This document shows, piece after piece, positions 25,791 to 34,540 of a stretch of 64,000 nucleotides of DNA; the stretch's first letter is position 1; each line of letters begins with the position of its first letter. This DNA comes from an uncultured Kangiellaceae bacterium (GTDB lineage Bacteria; Pseudomonadota; Gammaproteobacteria; Enterobacterales; Kangiellaceae). The DNA lies in assembly GCA_905479925.1 (NCBI GenBank), contig CAJQOL010000013.1, forward strand, positions 62,001 to 126,000, read 5' to 3'. The translations under genes and the position numbers were made by a program. Below the pieces are notes generated by a model. That model ran no database searches. It had not been told where the DNA came from and saw only the letters and a program-made list of their open reading frames with translations.

Positions 25791-27749
25791 ATGAACATAC
25801 GTCAGTATCATATCGTTATTTGGCTAGCCTTTTCCTTGTTATTGTTTTGTACTCCCTCATTGTCACAAAATGAATCCGCCGATATCGACCAAACCAATGA
25901 TAATTCCGAAACAGCGGCACTAGAAGAAAACCAAACAGCAGCCGAAGAGACTGAAAAAACGCCCGAAAATATCGACCAACTAAAACGCCGAATTGCTGAC
26001 ATTATAAAGAAGCGGAACGTACCTGCCGTTGGAATAGCTATGATTGATGCTACTGGTCCAGTATGGATTGGCGCGCTTGGTTTAGCTAATTTAGAGAATC
26101 AAACTAAGGCGAATGAAAACAGTCTATTTCGCATTGGTTCCACATCAAAAATGTTCGTTTCATTGTCAATATTAAAGCTAGTGGAACAAGGTAAATTGTC
26201 TCTAGAGGACCGCATTATCGACTTGATTCCTGAGATTAAGTTTGAAAACCAGTGGCGGGATTCCGACCCTGTCAGAGTCGTTCATCTATTGGAACACACC
26301 ACAGGATGGGACGATATCCATTTAGCCGAATATGCACACAACGACCCGACACCCGCAACTTTAAGACAAGGCCTAGACTATCACCCAGACTCGCGAGTAT
26401 CACGATGGATACCCGGTTCACGGATGTCTTATTGTAACTCCGGTCCGCCGGTCGCGGCTTTTATCGTTGAAAAGATCACCGGTAAAAGCTTTGAAGACTA
26501 CGTCCAAGAGAATTTTTTCGACCCAATGGGCATGCAAACCGCTAGCTATTTTCTATCTGAAGATGTCGTTAAACATGGAGTCACTCTTTATGACCCTGCC
26601 AATAAACCTCAAGACTATTGGCATATCATTATGCGGCCGTCCGGCTCAATTAACGCCTCCGCTGTTGATATGTCTAAGTTTCTTCAGTTTTACATAAATC
26701 GAGGTGCTGTTAATAATAATCAACTAGTTTCCCAGCAGTCTCTTGAGCGAATGGAAATTGCTAAATCCACAAATGCCGCAAAGGTTGGTCAACAATATGG
26801 GTATGGCCTTAGTAATTATTCATCGCCGCACAAGAGCTGGGTTTATCGCGAACACAATGGCGGGGTTAATGGCGGTTTAACGGAACTGGCTTACCTGCCT
26901 TCGGAAAATCTTGGGCATGTAATAATGACTAATTCAGGTAACTCCGCTGCTTTTGGCGAAATATCTGATCTTATTAGGGACTACGAAACACGCCTATTAG
27001 AAGAAAAACAGATCGAAAGTAACAGCGAAATAAATGAACAACATAAAGAATTGGAAGGACTCTATTTTCCAATAAATCCACGACAGAATTTAACCGCATT
27101 TCTCGATAGAATTACAGGCATTCAAAAAGTAGAATTTAGTGAAAATAGGATGGTACGACAGGGATTGTTAGGTGGCTCACCAATTAGATATATACCCTTG
27201 TCCAACAACCTCTACCAATCAGAGAAAACAGGCTTAGTCTCTCTTTCGGTTGCTAATGATCCTTTAGTGGGCCAAGTCATTCACGCAAACAACCTCGTTT
27301 TGCAACCGACCTCAGCGCTTATCGTTTTTGTTCAGCTTGCTATCCTATCTATTTGGATCATTAGTATCATTAGCTCACTAATCTATCTATTTGTTTGGGC
27401 AATAAGAAAACTCGATGGTAAGGTTCCGGGCGGGGCGACCATCAGAATTAGATTGTGGCCATTGTTATCAGCCATTTCAATAATATTCTTTATCGTCTTC
27501 TTTATTCAAGGCTCAAGCGACCCGTTTGAGTCATTAGGCGTGCCATCATTTGTTTCCGTTGGTATTATGTTATCCACTCTTTTCTTTGCATTATTTGCTT
27601 TGCTCGGAGTCTATACCGCAGTCAAAGAAAGAAACACAGCTATGAATAGAGTTAATTACTGGTACTCCAGCATCTCCTCAATTACCCATTTAATTGTGGT
27701 CTTATATTTTTGGTCATTTGGAATTATAGGTTTAATGACATGGGGCTGA
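25791..27749 (+). CDS. Serine hydrolase of the beta-lactamase/PBP class C-like family with membrane tail
   Basis: The 652-residue product has a signal segment (~7-25), an acidic linker, and a serine hydrolase domain (~55-400) with S-T-S-K (Ser-x-x-Lys), Y-C-N as the Tyr-x-Asn equivalent, and E-H-N-G-G-V-N-G-G as the third motif. A variable domain (~420-505) is followed by about four transmembrane segments (from ~512 to the end). Such proteins are esterases or peptidases as often as lactamases. The start is the ATG at 25791; an in-frame GTG lies 12 bases upstream. Tandem repeats begin at its stop codon. Confidence 0.85.
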   Translation: MNIRQYHIVIWLAFSLLLFCTPSLSQNESADIDQTNDNSETAALEENQTAAEETEKTPENIDQLKRRIADIIKKRNVPAVGIAMIDATGPVWIGALGLANLENQTKANENSLFRIGSTSKMFVSLSILKLVEQGKLSLEDRIIDLIPEIKFENQWRDSDPVRVVHLLEHTTGWDDIHLAEYAHNDPTPATLRQGLDYHPDSRVSRWIPGSRMSYCNSGPPVAAFIVEKITGKSFEDYVQENFFDPMGMQTASYFLSEDVVKHGVTLYDPANKPQDYWHIIMRPSGSINASAVDMSKFLQFYINRGAVNNNQLVSQQSLERMEIAKSTNAAKVGQQYGYGLSNYSSPHKSWVYREHNGGVNGGLTELAYLPSENLGHVIMTNSGNSAAFGEISDLIRDYETRLLEEKQIESNSEINEQHKELEGLYFPINPRQNLTAFLDRITGIQKVEFSENRMVRQGLLGGSPIRYIPLSNNLYQSEKTGLVSLSVANDPLVGQVIHANNLVLQPTSALIVFVQLAILSIWIISIISSLIYLFVWAIRKLDGKVPGGATIRIRLWPLLSAISIIFFIVFFIQGSSDPFESLGVPSFVSVGIMLSTLFFALFALLGVYTAVKERNTAMNRVNYWYSSISSITHLIVVLYFWSFGIIGLMTWG

Positions 27750-27799
27750 TGTAAAAAACTTGATGTAAAACTTGATGCAAAAAGCTTGAAGCAGAGACT
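27747..27799. repeat. Decayed 12-14 bp tandem repeat starting at a stop codon
   Basis: Four units share the form TGATG-TAAAA-ACT with length changes (14, 12, 14 and 13 bases); the first TGA is the stop codon of the serine hydrolase gene. The copies are imperfect, so the array is old or selected for something other than sequence. Confidence 0.65.
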
Positions 27800-27938
27800 T
27801 TAATGCGACGAACTGAATAAGACGAACTTAGTAATAAAAAATTAACAAACCGTTTTCAATAAGCTTTGTCTAAAAACACAATATTGAGGAGAATGGATAT
27901 AGACCTCTGGTATTTTGGGGGACAAAAGTTAATCCTGT

Positions 27939-28550
27939 CTACAACCATCCATTTTGATGCGCAATTCGCGCAGCTTCGATTCGATTCTTGGCATCTAACT
28001 TACTACAGGCAGAAGAAAGGTAGTTGCGGACGGTACCCGCCGACAAATTTAGGCTTGCAGCGATCTCTTCGGTGCTGGCACCTGTTTTAGCTAACTGCAA
28101 TGCTTTTCTCTCATTGGTTGTTAAAGGATCGGTCTCCATCCACGCATCTTGCAATAATTCTGGAGCAATCACCTTTCCGCCATTCGCTATTTTTCTAATC
28201 GCAGATATCAACTCATCTGAAGGAGAGTCTTTCAGAAGATAGCCTTTTACCCCTGCATCCATTGCACGTCTTAAATAACCGGAGCGAGAAAAAGTGGTAA
28301 GAATTATTGATTTAATCGATGATTTTTTTGACTGTATATTTTGAATCAATTCTATGCCCGTCATTCTAGGCATTTCGATATCTGTAATGACAATATCTAT
28401 CGGACCATTATCGGAGTTAGATATAAATTCTAGCGCGTCTTGGCCATCACCCGATTGATGAACGACATTGATATCCTCCTCTAGCTCCAAAATTGTTGCT
28501 AAGGTAGTCAATAACATCGCCTGATCTTCTGCTATTAATAAATTAATCAT
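27939..28550 (-). CDS. NarL/DesR-type response regulator
   Basis: The product has 203 residues from the ATG at 28550 (a TTG at 28577 would overlap the kinase stop). The receiver domain (1-120) has the acidic pair E-D near the start, phospho-acceptor D in V-I-T-D-I-E-M-P, the switch T in I-L-T-T-F, and K in L-L-K-D-S. A LuxR-type helix-turn-helix covers ~135-200 (L-T-T-N-E-R-K-A-L, G-A-S-T-E-E-I-A-A-S-L-N-L-S-A-G-T-V-R-N-Y). It pairs with the adjacent kinase and probably controls the ABC/amidohydrolase operon. Confidence 0.9.
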   Translation of the reverse strand: MINLLIAEDQAMLLTTLATILELEEDINVVHQSGDGQDALEFISNSDNGPIDIVITDIEMPRMTGIELIQNIQSKKSSIKSIILTTFSRSGYLRRAMDAGVKGYLLKDSPSDELISAIRKIANGGKVIAPELLQDAWMETDPLTTNERKALQLAKTGASTEEIAASLNLSAGTVRNYLSSACSKLDAKNRIEAARIAHQNGWL

Positions 28551-28573
28551 ACAATCTGTATTCTTATCCTTAC

Positions 28574-29683
28574 TCAAGGTCTGTTTGGAATTTCGATTTG
28601 GATCTGAGTTCCATCATTTGATTGAATTGATAACTTTCCTTTTAGATTAGCGACACGCTCTGAAATTCCTTTAAGTCCAAATCCATTTGGTTGCCCCTGC
28701 TTAAAACCCACTCCGTCATCACTAACGCTCAGGTAAGTTGAACCAGACTTTTGGTAAACGGACGCGTCTACACGGCTAGATTCTGAGTGTTTTAAGATAT
28801 TGGTAACCAACTCCTTTAAAATGATGGCTAGTTCTTTGTTAGTAGACTCTTCAAGATCAAGCTCACCATAATCATAATTGAAACTGATATCATTACTCTC
28901 CAGGACGTATTTAGCATGTGCTAGTTCCGTATTTAAATCACTCGTTCGATATCCCGTGACAACTTCCCTAACCTGCGAAAGAGCGGATCTGGACAATTCC
29001 TCTAGAGAAGAAATCTCCGCCTTTGCTCGGTCGATATCTTTATCAATTAACTTTTTAGCCAGCTCTGCTTTTAATGTAATTACCGAAAAAGTATGCCCTA
29101 TCAGATCATGTAGGTCCCTAGCGATTCGTTCTCTTTCTGAGGTACGAGCTAAATCTCTAACCTCTTGTTGAGACAAGATTAGCTCTTTTCGTTTGAGCCC
29201 AATATCATGCTGATAAATATTGACGCCACCTATCATAAAAGTAAACAAGACTGCCGGTAAATAGAAAAATGCGTTATAGCTTAGTAACCAAGACAATAGC
29301 GAAATCCATCCAACAATAAATAACAATCCTAAGAAAGCTTTCTTAGCGTTACCTAAAATACAACAAAAAGCACCTGCATATACAAAGAAAACACTAGCTC
29401 CCGAGCTCAGAAAACTCATAAAAGAACCAATAATCAAGATTGCCAAAATATTCCACTTTATGCGTCTTGCGCTTGACCAGTAGCCATTAAAATAGAAGAA
29501 CAGGAACAACAATGTACCTATGGTTGCGTAAACATAAGAATACTCAACCGGGTGATACAGGGCTAAACTAACAAAGAAAATAAACAGATACACAAGCCAA
29601 ATGTACGGCGCAATTTGTTGCTCCATATCCTGCGGTAAAAGCTTTCTATGTATTGTGAGAAAAAACTCTTTCATTAATTTCAC
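28574..29683 (-). CDS. DesK-type sensor histidine kinase
   Basis: A 369-residue protein with about five or six membrane segments (residues ~28-165) forming the sensor, then a HisKA_3 domain with the phospho-acceptor H in R-I-A-R-D-L-H-D-L-I-G-H (~200), and a small HATPase domain with N in E-L-V-T-N-I-L-K-H, D-D-G-V-G-F and G-L-K-G-I-S-E-R. This architecture is that of DesK, which senses membrane thickness or fluidity. The response regulator follows directly. Confidence 0.9.
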   Translation of the reverse strand: MKLMKEFFLTIHRKLLPQDMEQQIAPYIWLVYLFIFFVSLALYHPVEYSYVYATIGTLLFLFFYFNGYWSSARRIKWNILAILIIGSFMSFLSSGASVFFVYAGAFCCILGNAKKAFLGLLFIVGWISLLSWLLSYNAFFYLPAVLFTFMIGGVNIYQHDIGLKRKELILSQQEVRDLARTSERERIARDLHDLIGHTFSVITLKAELAKKLIDKDIDRAKAEISSLEELSRSALSQVREVVTGYRTSDLNTELAHAKYVLESNDISFNYDYGELDLEESTNKELAIILKELVTNILKHSESSRVDASVYQKSGSTYLSVSDDGVGFKQGQPNGFGLKGISERVANLKGKLSIQSNDGTQIQIEIPNRP

Positions 29684-29752
29684 ATTTTTATTTGTTTATA
29701 TTAGCTATCCGCCGAGTTTTGGTAGATAGCTTGTATTTTTGTCGATGTAATA

Positions 29753-29866
29753 ATGCTTCTAACATGCACATTCAAATTTCACATTATCAGTCAAATTTCA
29801 AATTATCATTCACGCTTACATCCATCATTCAAAATTAAAGCTATTACTCAAACTTCAAGCTATCAA
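29753..29866. repeat. 19-bp tandem duplications running across the amidohydrolase stop codon
   Basis: Five or six consecutive 19-bp units with the shared form TCAAA-TTCAA-TATCA start at 29753 (degenerate), 29772, 29791, 29810, 29829 and 29848. The last unit encodes the end of the amidohydrolase (I-D-S-L-K-F-E read on the minus strand); the stop codon is at 29844-29846. So the gene's 3' tail appears to have been duplicated downstream several times and has decayed. Confidence 0.75.
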
Positions 29867-31706
29867 TCATAAACTCGAACTTACCAAGCTGCTGCGCTCT
29901 AACGATTGAAATATTGGTGAGATTTTTGCGATCTAAATTGCTGATTTCATCTAAATCAATTCGGTAGTTTTTCCATTGGGAAGATATCTTCACATCAACT
30001 TGAATTGGGCTAAGACTACCAGCTTGAAATAATAGTACAGATATTTGTTCTGTTTGAGAACCACCTTTAGCATCTAAAACCAAGTACTTCACATCCGTTA
30101 GTTCAACGCCTTGTTGCATACTTTCACCAAGCATATAGGCAACTCCCGACCAAGGAAACATGAATCCTGAACGTAATTCCCCAGAAATATGAAGATAGTG
30201 ATTTGTTGCAGCCTGCCCCGAACCAATCTTATCTTTCAAAGAAATGGCTACGGTGGACTTTCCTCCGGCAAATTGATCGGTGGTTTCCGCTAAACCTTTT
30301 CCTATTTTTACTCGATTAAAAACACTACCCTCTTGCTGGTCAAAATCCGTAATTAGTCCATTTTCAATTTTCTGCAAAGGGTTTACAGCATCGTCATAGG
30401 TTTTACGAACGTAGGCTACTCCATTTTTCCATATCTGCAAGATATCTTTAGTTGCTTCAATATTTTGGAATGGGTTGCCATTAACTAAGACCATAGTCGC
30501 TAAGTCGCCGCTCTCAATTCTGCCACGGCGGCCAACCGGAAAGACTTTACTGACCGCCCCTGTAGCACTGTGAATGACTTGTTCATTGGTGAGACCAGCA
30601 AGAGATAAAAGAGCTAGCTCGCCGTGCAAACTTAATCCGTGAGTCGTTCCTGGATTAGGAGCGTCGCTACCGGCTAAAACGACCACCTTGGCTTTTGCCA
30701 AGCGACTAACGCTTTCAAGCGCGTTGTTAAAGCCTTGGGCAGGAATACCAAAGTTTGGAAAACTTGCGGTTAGTTGGCTTCTTTGCTGTCGCGTAAGGTA
30801 GTCCGTATTAGCAAGCGATGACAATAGTTTTGTACCGTTAGTCAAACCGGCAACGGAGGCTTGTACTGATAGAGTAGGAATAATAAAGGCCTTTCTACTA
30901 ACCATCAATTCAACAAACGACTGATCTGCAACTTTATCCATAAAACTATGAATGATTCCGTCGGCCCCAAGTTCAATGGCCTCTGTTGCAGATACCAAAT
31001 CATCGACATGAACCACTAACATTCGGTCCCTTCGATGAGAAGATTCAATCAACGCTGCTAGAATTTCTCTACTAATTGACGGTGAGTATTTTATTTTACT
31101 TTTATCCGAGCTATAAACAGCCTTAATATAATCAGCCCCTTGTTCGACTCTTTGATCGACAAAATCCGAAACTTGTTCAACCGTACTTAATACGGGAATA
31201 TCAAAACCATACTCAGTTCCGTGGCCACCTGGCGCTGTTGCGAGAATAGTGGCCGAAAATAGGTCAGCACTTTGAGTATTGCTTCTTCTGTCTCGTAAAG
31301 CTTGCTGATCATTGGCAAATTCTGGCATGGTAAACATGTCTAACTCTGTGGTCACACCAAAGTTTATTGCCTCCTCTAAGGCGCTCTGAAAGGCATGAGT
31401 ATGAGAGTCAATTAAACCTGGTAACAACGTTTTTCCCGCACCATCAATTTCGGCAAATTCTTTTTGCGCTGGTAGCTGATTAGAAATTTCTGCAACCTTG
31501 AAGTCTACAATTGAAACATCTACCTCATTAAACAATCTGTTTCCATCATAGAAACGGACGTTTCGAATAATAAAGTTCTGACTAGGTCCGTTTTTCTGTA
31601 GCTCCGTCGAACCACTTTTTGTCTTTGTTTTCTCTAGCGTTGGTTCCGGTAAGAACATAAAGAATAAAACAATACAAATTATGATTGCTAGTATCTTAAT
31701 TTTCAT
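29844..31706 (-). CDS. Membrane-anchored amidohydrolase with C-terminal CIA30 domain
   Basis: The 620-residue protein has an N-terminal anchor or signal (~4-20), an amidohydrolase domain (~45-440) and a CIA30/NDUFAF1-like beta-sandwich (~465-620). Metal ligands of a binuclear site are visible: H-T-H in D-S-H-T-H, K in Y-I-K-A-V-Y, H in V-V-H-V-D-D, H in I-I-H-S-F and D in A-G-S-D-A. It resembles periplasmic imidazolonepropionase/prolidase-like enzymes. Its start overlaps the permease stop, so it is cotranscribed with the ABC exporter. The substrate is unknown. The gene end is duplicated downstream. Confidence 0.87.
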   Translation of the reverse strand: MKIKILAIIICIVLFFMFLPEPTLEKTKTKSGSTELQKNGPSQNFIIRNVRFYDGNRLFNEVDVSIVDFKVAEISNQLPAQKEFAEIDGAGKTLLPGLIDSHTHAFQSALEEAINFGVTTELDMFTMPEFANDQQALRDRRSNTQSADLFSATILATAPGGHGTEYGFDIPVLSTVEQVSDFVDQRVEQGADYIKAVYSSDKSKIKYSPSISREILAALIESSHRRDRMLVVHVDDLVSATEAIELGADGIIHSFMDKVADQSFVELMVSRKAFIIPTLSVQASVAGLTNGTKLLSSLANTDYLTRQQRSQLTASFPNFGIPAQGFNNALESVSRLAKAKVVVLAGSDAPNPGTTHGLSLHGELALLSLAGLTNEQVIHSATGAVSKVFPVGRRGRIESGDLATMVLVNGNPFQNIEATKDILQIWKNGVAYVRKTYDDAVNPLQKIENGLITDFDQQEGSVFNRVKIGKGLAETTDQFAGGKSTVAISLKDKIGSGQAATNHYLHISGELRSGFMFPWSGVAYMLGESMQQGVELTDVKYLVLDAKGGSQTEQISVLLFQAGSLSPIQVDVKISSQWKNYRIDLDEISNLDRKNLTNISIVRAQQLGKFEFMIDSLKFE

Positions 31707-32473
31707 TATTGTTTGTCCTTCTTATGGTAGGCCTTAGTCGCTAGGAACATAAATAGCAGCGTATAGGCCGCTAATACCGATACATGCAGGGCAACAGGAA
31801 ACCCTAAGTCCATATCGGTAATTTTAAGAGCCAATTGGGCTAAATGGTATGGCGGAAGTAGATTAGCAAATTGTTGCATGATCTCCGGTAGAAAATTTAT
31901 TGGCAGCCAAAGTCCTGACAAAAATCCCATAGGCAAATAAATTAAATTAACGGTTGCCGGGGCACTATTTGATTTTAGATATAACCCCAATGTCATGCCG
32001 ATGGCGCAAAATGGCAAAGAACCCAGTACAAAGATTAGTGCCAAGGCAATCCACTGCCAGCGCATCAAACGAACGTCACCAAACATTGCTCCTATGGCAA
32101 ATAATAATAGGATAATTAGAGACGCAAAAATAAAGGTCAAACTAACTCGAGATACGATATACGCAGAAGCAGGCATTGGCGAGACCTCCTTTAAATCGAA
32201 CCACCCTTGCCCTCGTTCAATCGCAATGCCTACGCCGAACGAAAATAATGCCGGGCCAATGACACCAAATACCGCATACGTAATCATTAGATAGGTAGGC
32301 ATGGTCGCTGGATTCATTGAGAATACAATTCCGAAAAATGTATAAAACATGATAGGAAAAAGTAACGTTGGAATGCTAAACCCTGGAGTTCTAAACAAAC
32401 GAAGCGTTTCGGTCTTAGCTTCCAAATAAAAGATATTGAACAAGTTTGGTTTATCGTTAACTAGTGATTTCAT
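31706..32473 (-). CDS. ABC-2 type transporter permease
   Basis: The 255-residue product has six predicted membrane segments, beginning at ~residues 28-50, and the ABC-2 pattern R-T-P-G-F-S-I-P-T-L-L-F-P-I at the start and L-P-P-Y-H-L-A near the end. It lies 3 bases downstream of the ATPase gene and overlaps the amidohydrolase start, giving a three-gene operon. The exported substrate is unknown; DesKR-linked ABC-2 exporters are common and often concern lipids or peptides. Confidence 0.9.
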   Translation of the reverse strand: MKSLVNDKPNLFNIFYLEAKTETLRLFRTPGFSIPTLLFPIMFYTFFGIVFSMNPATMPTYLMITYAVFGVIGPALFSFGVGIAIERGQGWFDLKEVSPMPASAYIVSRVSLTFIFASLIILLLFAIGAMFGDVRLMRWQWIALALIFVLGSLPFCAIGMTLGLYLKSNSAPATVNLIYLPMGFLSGLWLPINFLPEIMQQFANLLPPYHLAQLALKITDMDLGFPVALHVSVLAAYTLLFMFLATKAYHKKDKQ

Positions 32474-32476
32474 AAT

Positions 32477-33427
32477 TTACTCGCTTAATCTGTTATGTTG
32501 TAGGCTATCTTCGTTATTTATTAGCTCAAAGGCATCTTCAAGCGCTGCACCGATTATGGTTAAGTCTCTTAGTTTGAGCTGTTTATCAAATATCTCCGCC
32601 ATCGTTTTCTCAGCACAAGCTGATTCCAACTCAAAATAACAAGAACCATCTTCATTGGGGTTATTTCTAGCTACCTGACTAACTTTAGCTACGGTTTCTA
32701 ATTGCGAAAATGCAGCGATTGTTTCGGTCGAGTTAAATCGTATTTTCTTCGTATTAATTTGAGACTTAATTTGTTCGGGAGAACCTTCTCGAACAATATT
32801 TCCTCGGTTAAGCATGATTACTCGGTCAGATAGTTGGTCCGCTTCTTCCAAATAGTGTGTGGTCAAAAGAATGCTGGTACCTTGTGATTTCAATTTCTCT
32901 ATAGCTTCCCATAAAGACTTTCTGGCGGTTATATCCATACCGACCGTCGGCTCATCTAGAAATAGCAACTTAGGATTTCCACAAATGGCTAAAGCGAATA
33001 GTAACCGTTGCTTCTGACCACCGGACAGAGTCTTGCTATATTGATTTTCAATATCCTTTAGTCCGGAAAAAGCCATCACCAGGTCATAGTCCATTGGGTT
33101 GACGTAATAGCTCTGGAATAGTGTGATGTGCTCTTTGATTGTGGACATATCCGGTAACCCTGATACTTGCAGCATGGCACCGCACTGTCGCTTTACTTCG
33201 AGCGCTCCGGGCCTATTACCGAACAAGCTAATATCACCACTATCTAAGCTCAGTCGGCCTAACATTGTGCTAATTAGAGTGGTTTTGCCCGCTCCATTAG
33301 GTCCTAACACCGAAAGGACTTCCCCTTCAAAAAGGTCAAGATCAACATTATTCAATACGAGCTTGTCATCGAAGCGTTTGGTCACCCCGCGGATAGAGGC
33401 TATTGGTTCATTTTGACTGGTTTTCAT
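32477..33427 (-). CDS. ABC transporter ATP-binding protein
   Basis: A 316-residue nucleotide-binding protein with Walker A G-P-N-G-A-G-K-T-T (~43-51), Q-loop, signature L-S-G-G-Q-K-Q-R (~138), Walker B L-L-F-L-D-E-P-T and the H-loop T-T-H. A C-terminal extension (~230-316) of the DUF4162-like type is present. It is the first gene of the exporter operon; two palindromes lie upstream of it. Confidence 0.93.
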   Translation of the reverse strand: MKTSQNEPIASIRGVTKRFDDKLVLNNVDLDLFEGEVLSVLGPNGAGKTTLISTMLGRLSLDSGDISLFGNRPGALEVKRQCGAMLQVSGLPDMSTIKEHITLFQSYYVNPMDYDLVMAFSGLKDIENQYSKTLSGGQKQRLLFALAICGNPKLLFLDEPTVGMDITARKSLWEAIEKLKSQGTSILLTTHYLEEADQLSDRVIMLNRGNIVREGSPEQIKSQINTKKIRFNSTETIAAFSQLETVAKVSQVARNNPNEDGSCYFELESACAEKTMAEIFDKQLKLRDLTIIGAALEDAFELINNEDSLQHNRLSE

Positions 33428-33454
33428 AATTTTCCTTAGGTTTGAACGACATTA

Positions 33455-33475
33455 AGCTAGTCAACGTGACTAGCT
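33455..33475. promoter_or_regulatory. Palindrome upstream of the ABC exporter operon
   Basis: AGCTAGTC and GACTAGCT are perfect 8-bp arms around AACGT, 28 bp before the ATPase start codon. A second perfect palindrome, ATGACA-TT-TGTCAT, lies at 33540-33553. Both contain GTCA/TGAC. Candidate operators, the natural local regulator being the DesR-like protein; this is inference. Confidence 0.5.
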
Positions 33476-33634
33476 GACCTTGAAAATATTATGACTAATG
33501 GAGAAAGAGAAAATAATAGAGGATTGTCACCAATCACCGATGACATTTGTCATAACAGGGCGTTTATCGACCCTAAAGCGAGGTAAATCTAAAAATACAT
33601 TAACAATATCAACTTAGAATTTTAAAGATAGGTA

Positions 33635-33795
33635 AGCCTGTGCAGCGCCGAAAGTGGAAATTTAGGCTGGATAGCAACTTTCTTGCAGCGAGGGATAATC
33701 TGAAACTAACCGGGACCCTAAAGACGGGGATTTGAGTTGATAGACCACTATCGAAGGAAAGCAGAGTAGGGGGCAAAAACAATCACCCCCTTTAG
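33635..33795 (+). ncRNA. Candidate structured RNA in the 392-bp gap between the ABC operon and cpxP
   Basis: The gap 33428-33819 has no ORF. Its second half is richer in G and C and holds several small hairpins: AGCCT/AGGCT (33635-33639, 33664-33668), GCAA/TTGC (33674-33686), GATAG/CTATC (33739-33752) and a final AGGGGG/CCCCCT stem (33768-33791) followed by two further Ts. A possible plus-strand promoter is TTAACA (33600), 17 bp, TAAAGA (33623). I recognise no known RNA family. The last hairpin could equally be only the cpxP terminator. Confidence 0.3.
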
Positions 33796-33819
33796 TAACT
33801 TCAGAACGACATTTACGCG

Positions 33820-34335
33820 TTACTCATCATCACCGTCAAAAGTTCGATGTTTTCTGTGCTCAGCCTTCATTTCTGCTAGTTCTTGGCGTTGCTCTTCGGT
33901 TAACAGCTCCCCAATCTCACGCTTTTTTGCAATATGCATAATCATTAAATCACTCTTTACGTCCGCGATCTGAGCGGATAACGTCTTTATTGCTGAAGCA
34001 TCAACGGTTTCCGCTTTAGCCAGTTCTCGCAATTGGTCCTTAAGCGGTGCGATACTATCTCTTTTTGCTTGAGCCGCTTGCATTCCGTCTTTAATTGCCG
34101 CTTTAATATCTATCTTTTGCTGCTCTGATAAATCGAGGTGGGATAGATGATGCATGGCTCGTTTCATGTTAATACGACGCATTCCACGCTTTCTAAACTC
34201 GCCACCGCCATGCCCTTCGCCGTGCATTCGGTGTTCGCCCTGGTGTTTGTGTTTAGGCCCTGCAATACTTGTTTGACTGACTCCAGCTACTGCTAAACCT
34301 AAAATTGCACCGGTAATGATTGCTAATTTTTTCAT
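33820..34335 (-). CDS. cpxP: CpxP/Spy-family periplasmic protein
   Basis: The 171-residue product has a signal peptide (cleavage near S-I-A-G), a His/Gly/Arg-rich N-terminal region, and the family helices with LTxxQ-like motifs L-S-E-Q-Q (~74) and L-T-E-E-Q (~148). CpxP binds misfolded periplasmic proteins and inhibits CpxA. The His-rich stretch could bind metal. GAGGAA precedes the ATG. Divergent from cpxRA, with CpxR sites in between, which fixes the identity well. Confidence 0.88.
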   Translation of the reverse strand: MKKLAIITGAILGLAVAGVSQTSIAGPKHKHQGEHRMHGEGHGGGEFRKRGMRRINMKRAMHHLSHLDLSEQQKIDIKAAIKDGMQAAQAKRDSIAPLKDQLRELAKAETVDASAIKTLSAQIADVKSDLMIMHIAKKREIGELLTEEQRQELAEMKAEHRKHRTFDGDDE

Positions 34336-34448
34336 GGTATTTCCTCATCGTTTAATTTCAACCACCGGATTAAGCACCGGCGCTATTTAAGATGGTTTGT
34401 TTCCGCTAGAAACACGACCCGTCTTCCACGATAAACAGTTTACAGGGT

Positions 34449-34500
34449 GTAAAGTAAAGTAGGCTTTTGCTTTTGTAAAGGTTGTGTAAAGAGCCGTAAA
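34449..34500. promoter_or_regulatory. Cluster of CpxR half-sites between cpxP and cpxRA
   Basis: GTAAA occurs at 34449, 34454, 34475, 34486 and 34496. The last three form GTAAA-N6-GTAAA-N5-GTAAA, which fits the known CpxR box (two GTAAA separated by about five bases). This supports autoregulation of cpxRA and control of cpxP. Confidence 0.8.
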
Positions 34501-34540
34501 TACAGATTTAGCCCCCCGTAAGCTATGCTAAACTTACCCC

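Noticed and set aside
25791-27749. Antibiotic-resistance beta-lactamase
   Set aside because: Motifs are those of the broad class C-like esterase/peptidase group, the protein has a long membrane tail, and no AmpR-like regulator is adjacent.
33735-33772. Resemblance to the SRP RNA loop (GAAGGAAAGCAG)
   Set aside because: Only a few bases agree, the surrounding stem cannot be folded as in SRP RNA, and the gene is expected elsewhere as a single copy.
33635-33795. Cyclic-di-GMP or glycine riboswitch in the gap upstream of the ABC operon
   Set aside because: The conserved GEMM and glycine aptamer cores are not present, and the block is far from the start of any plus-strand gene.
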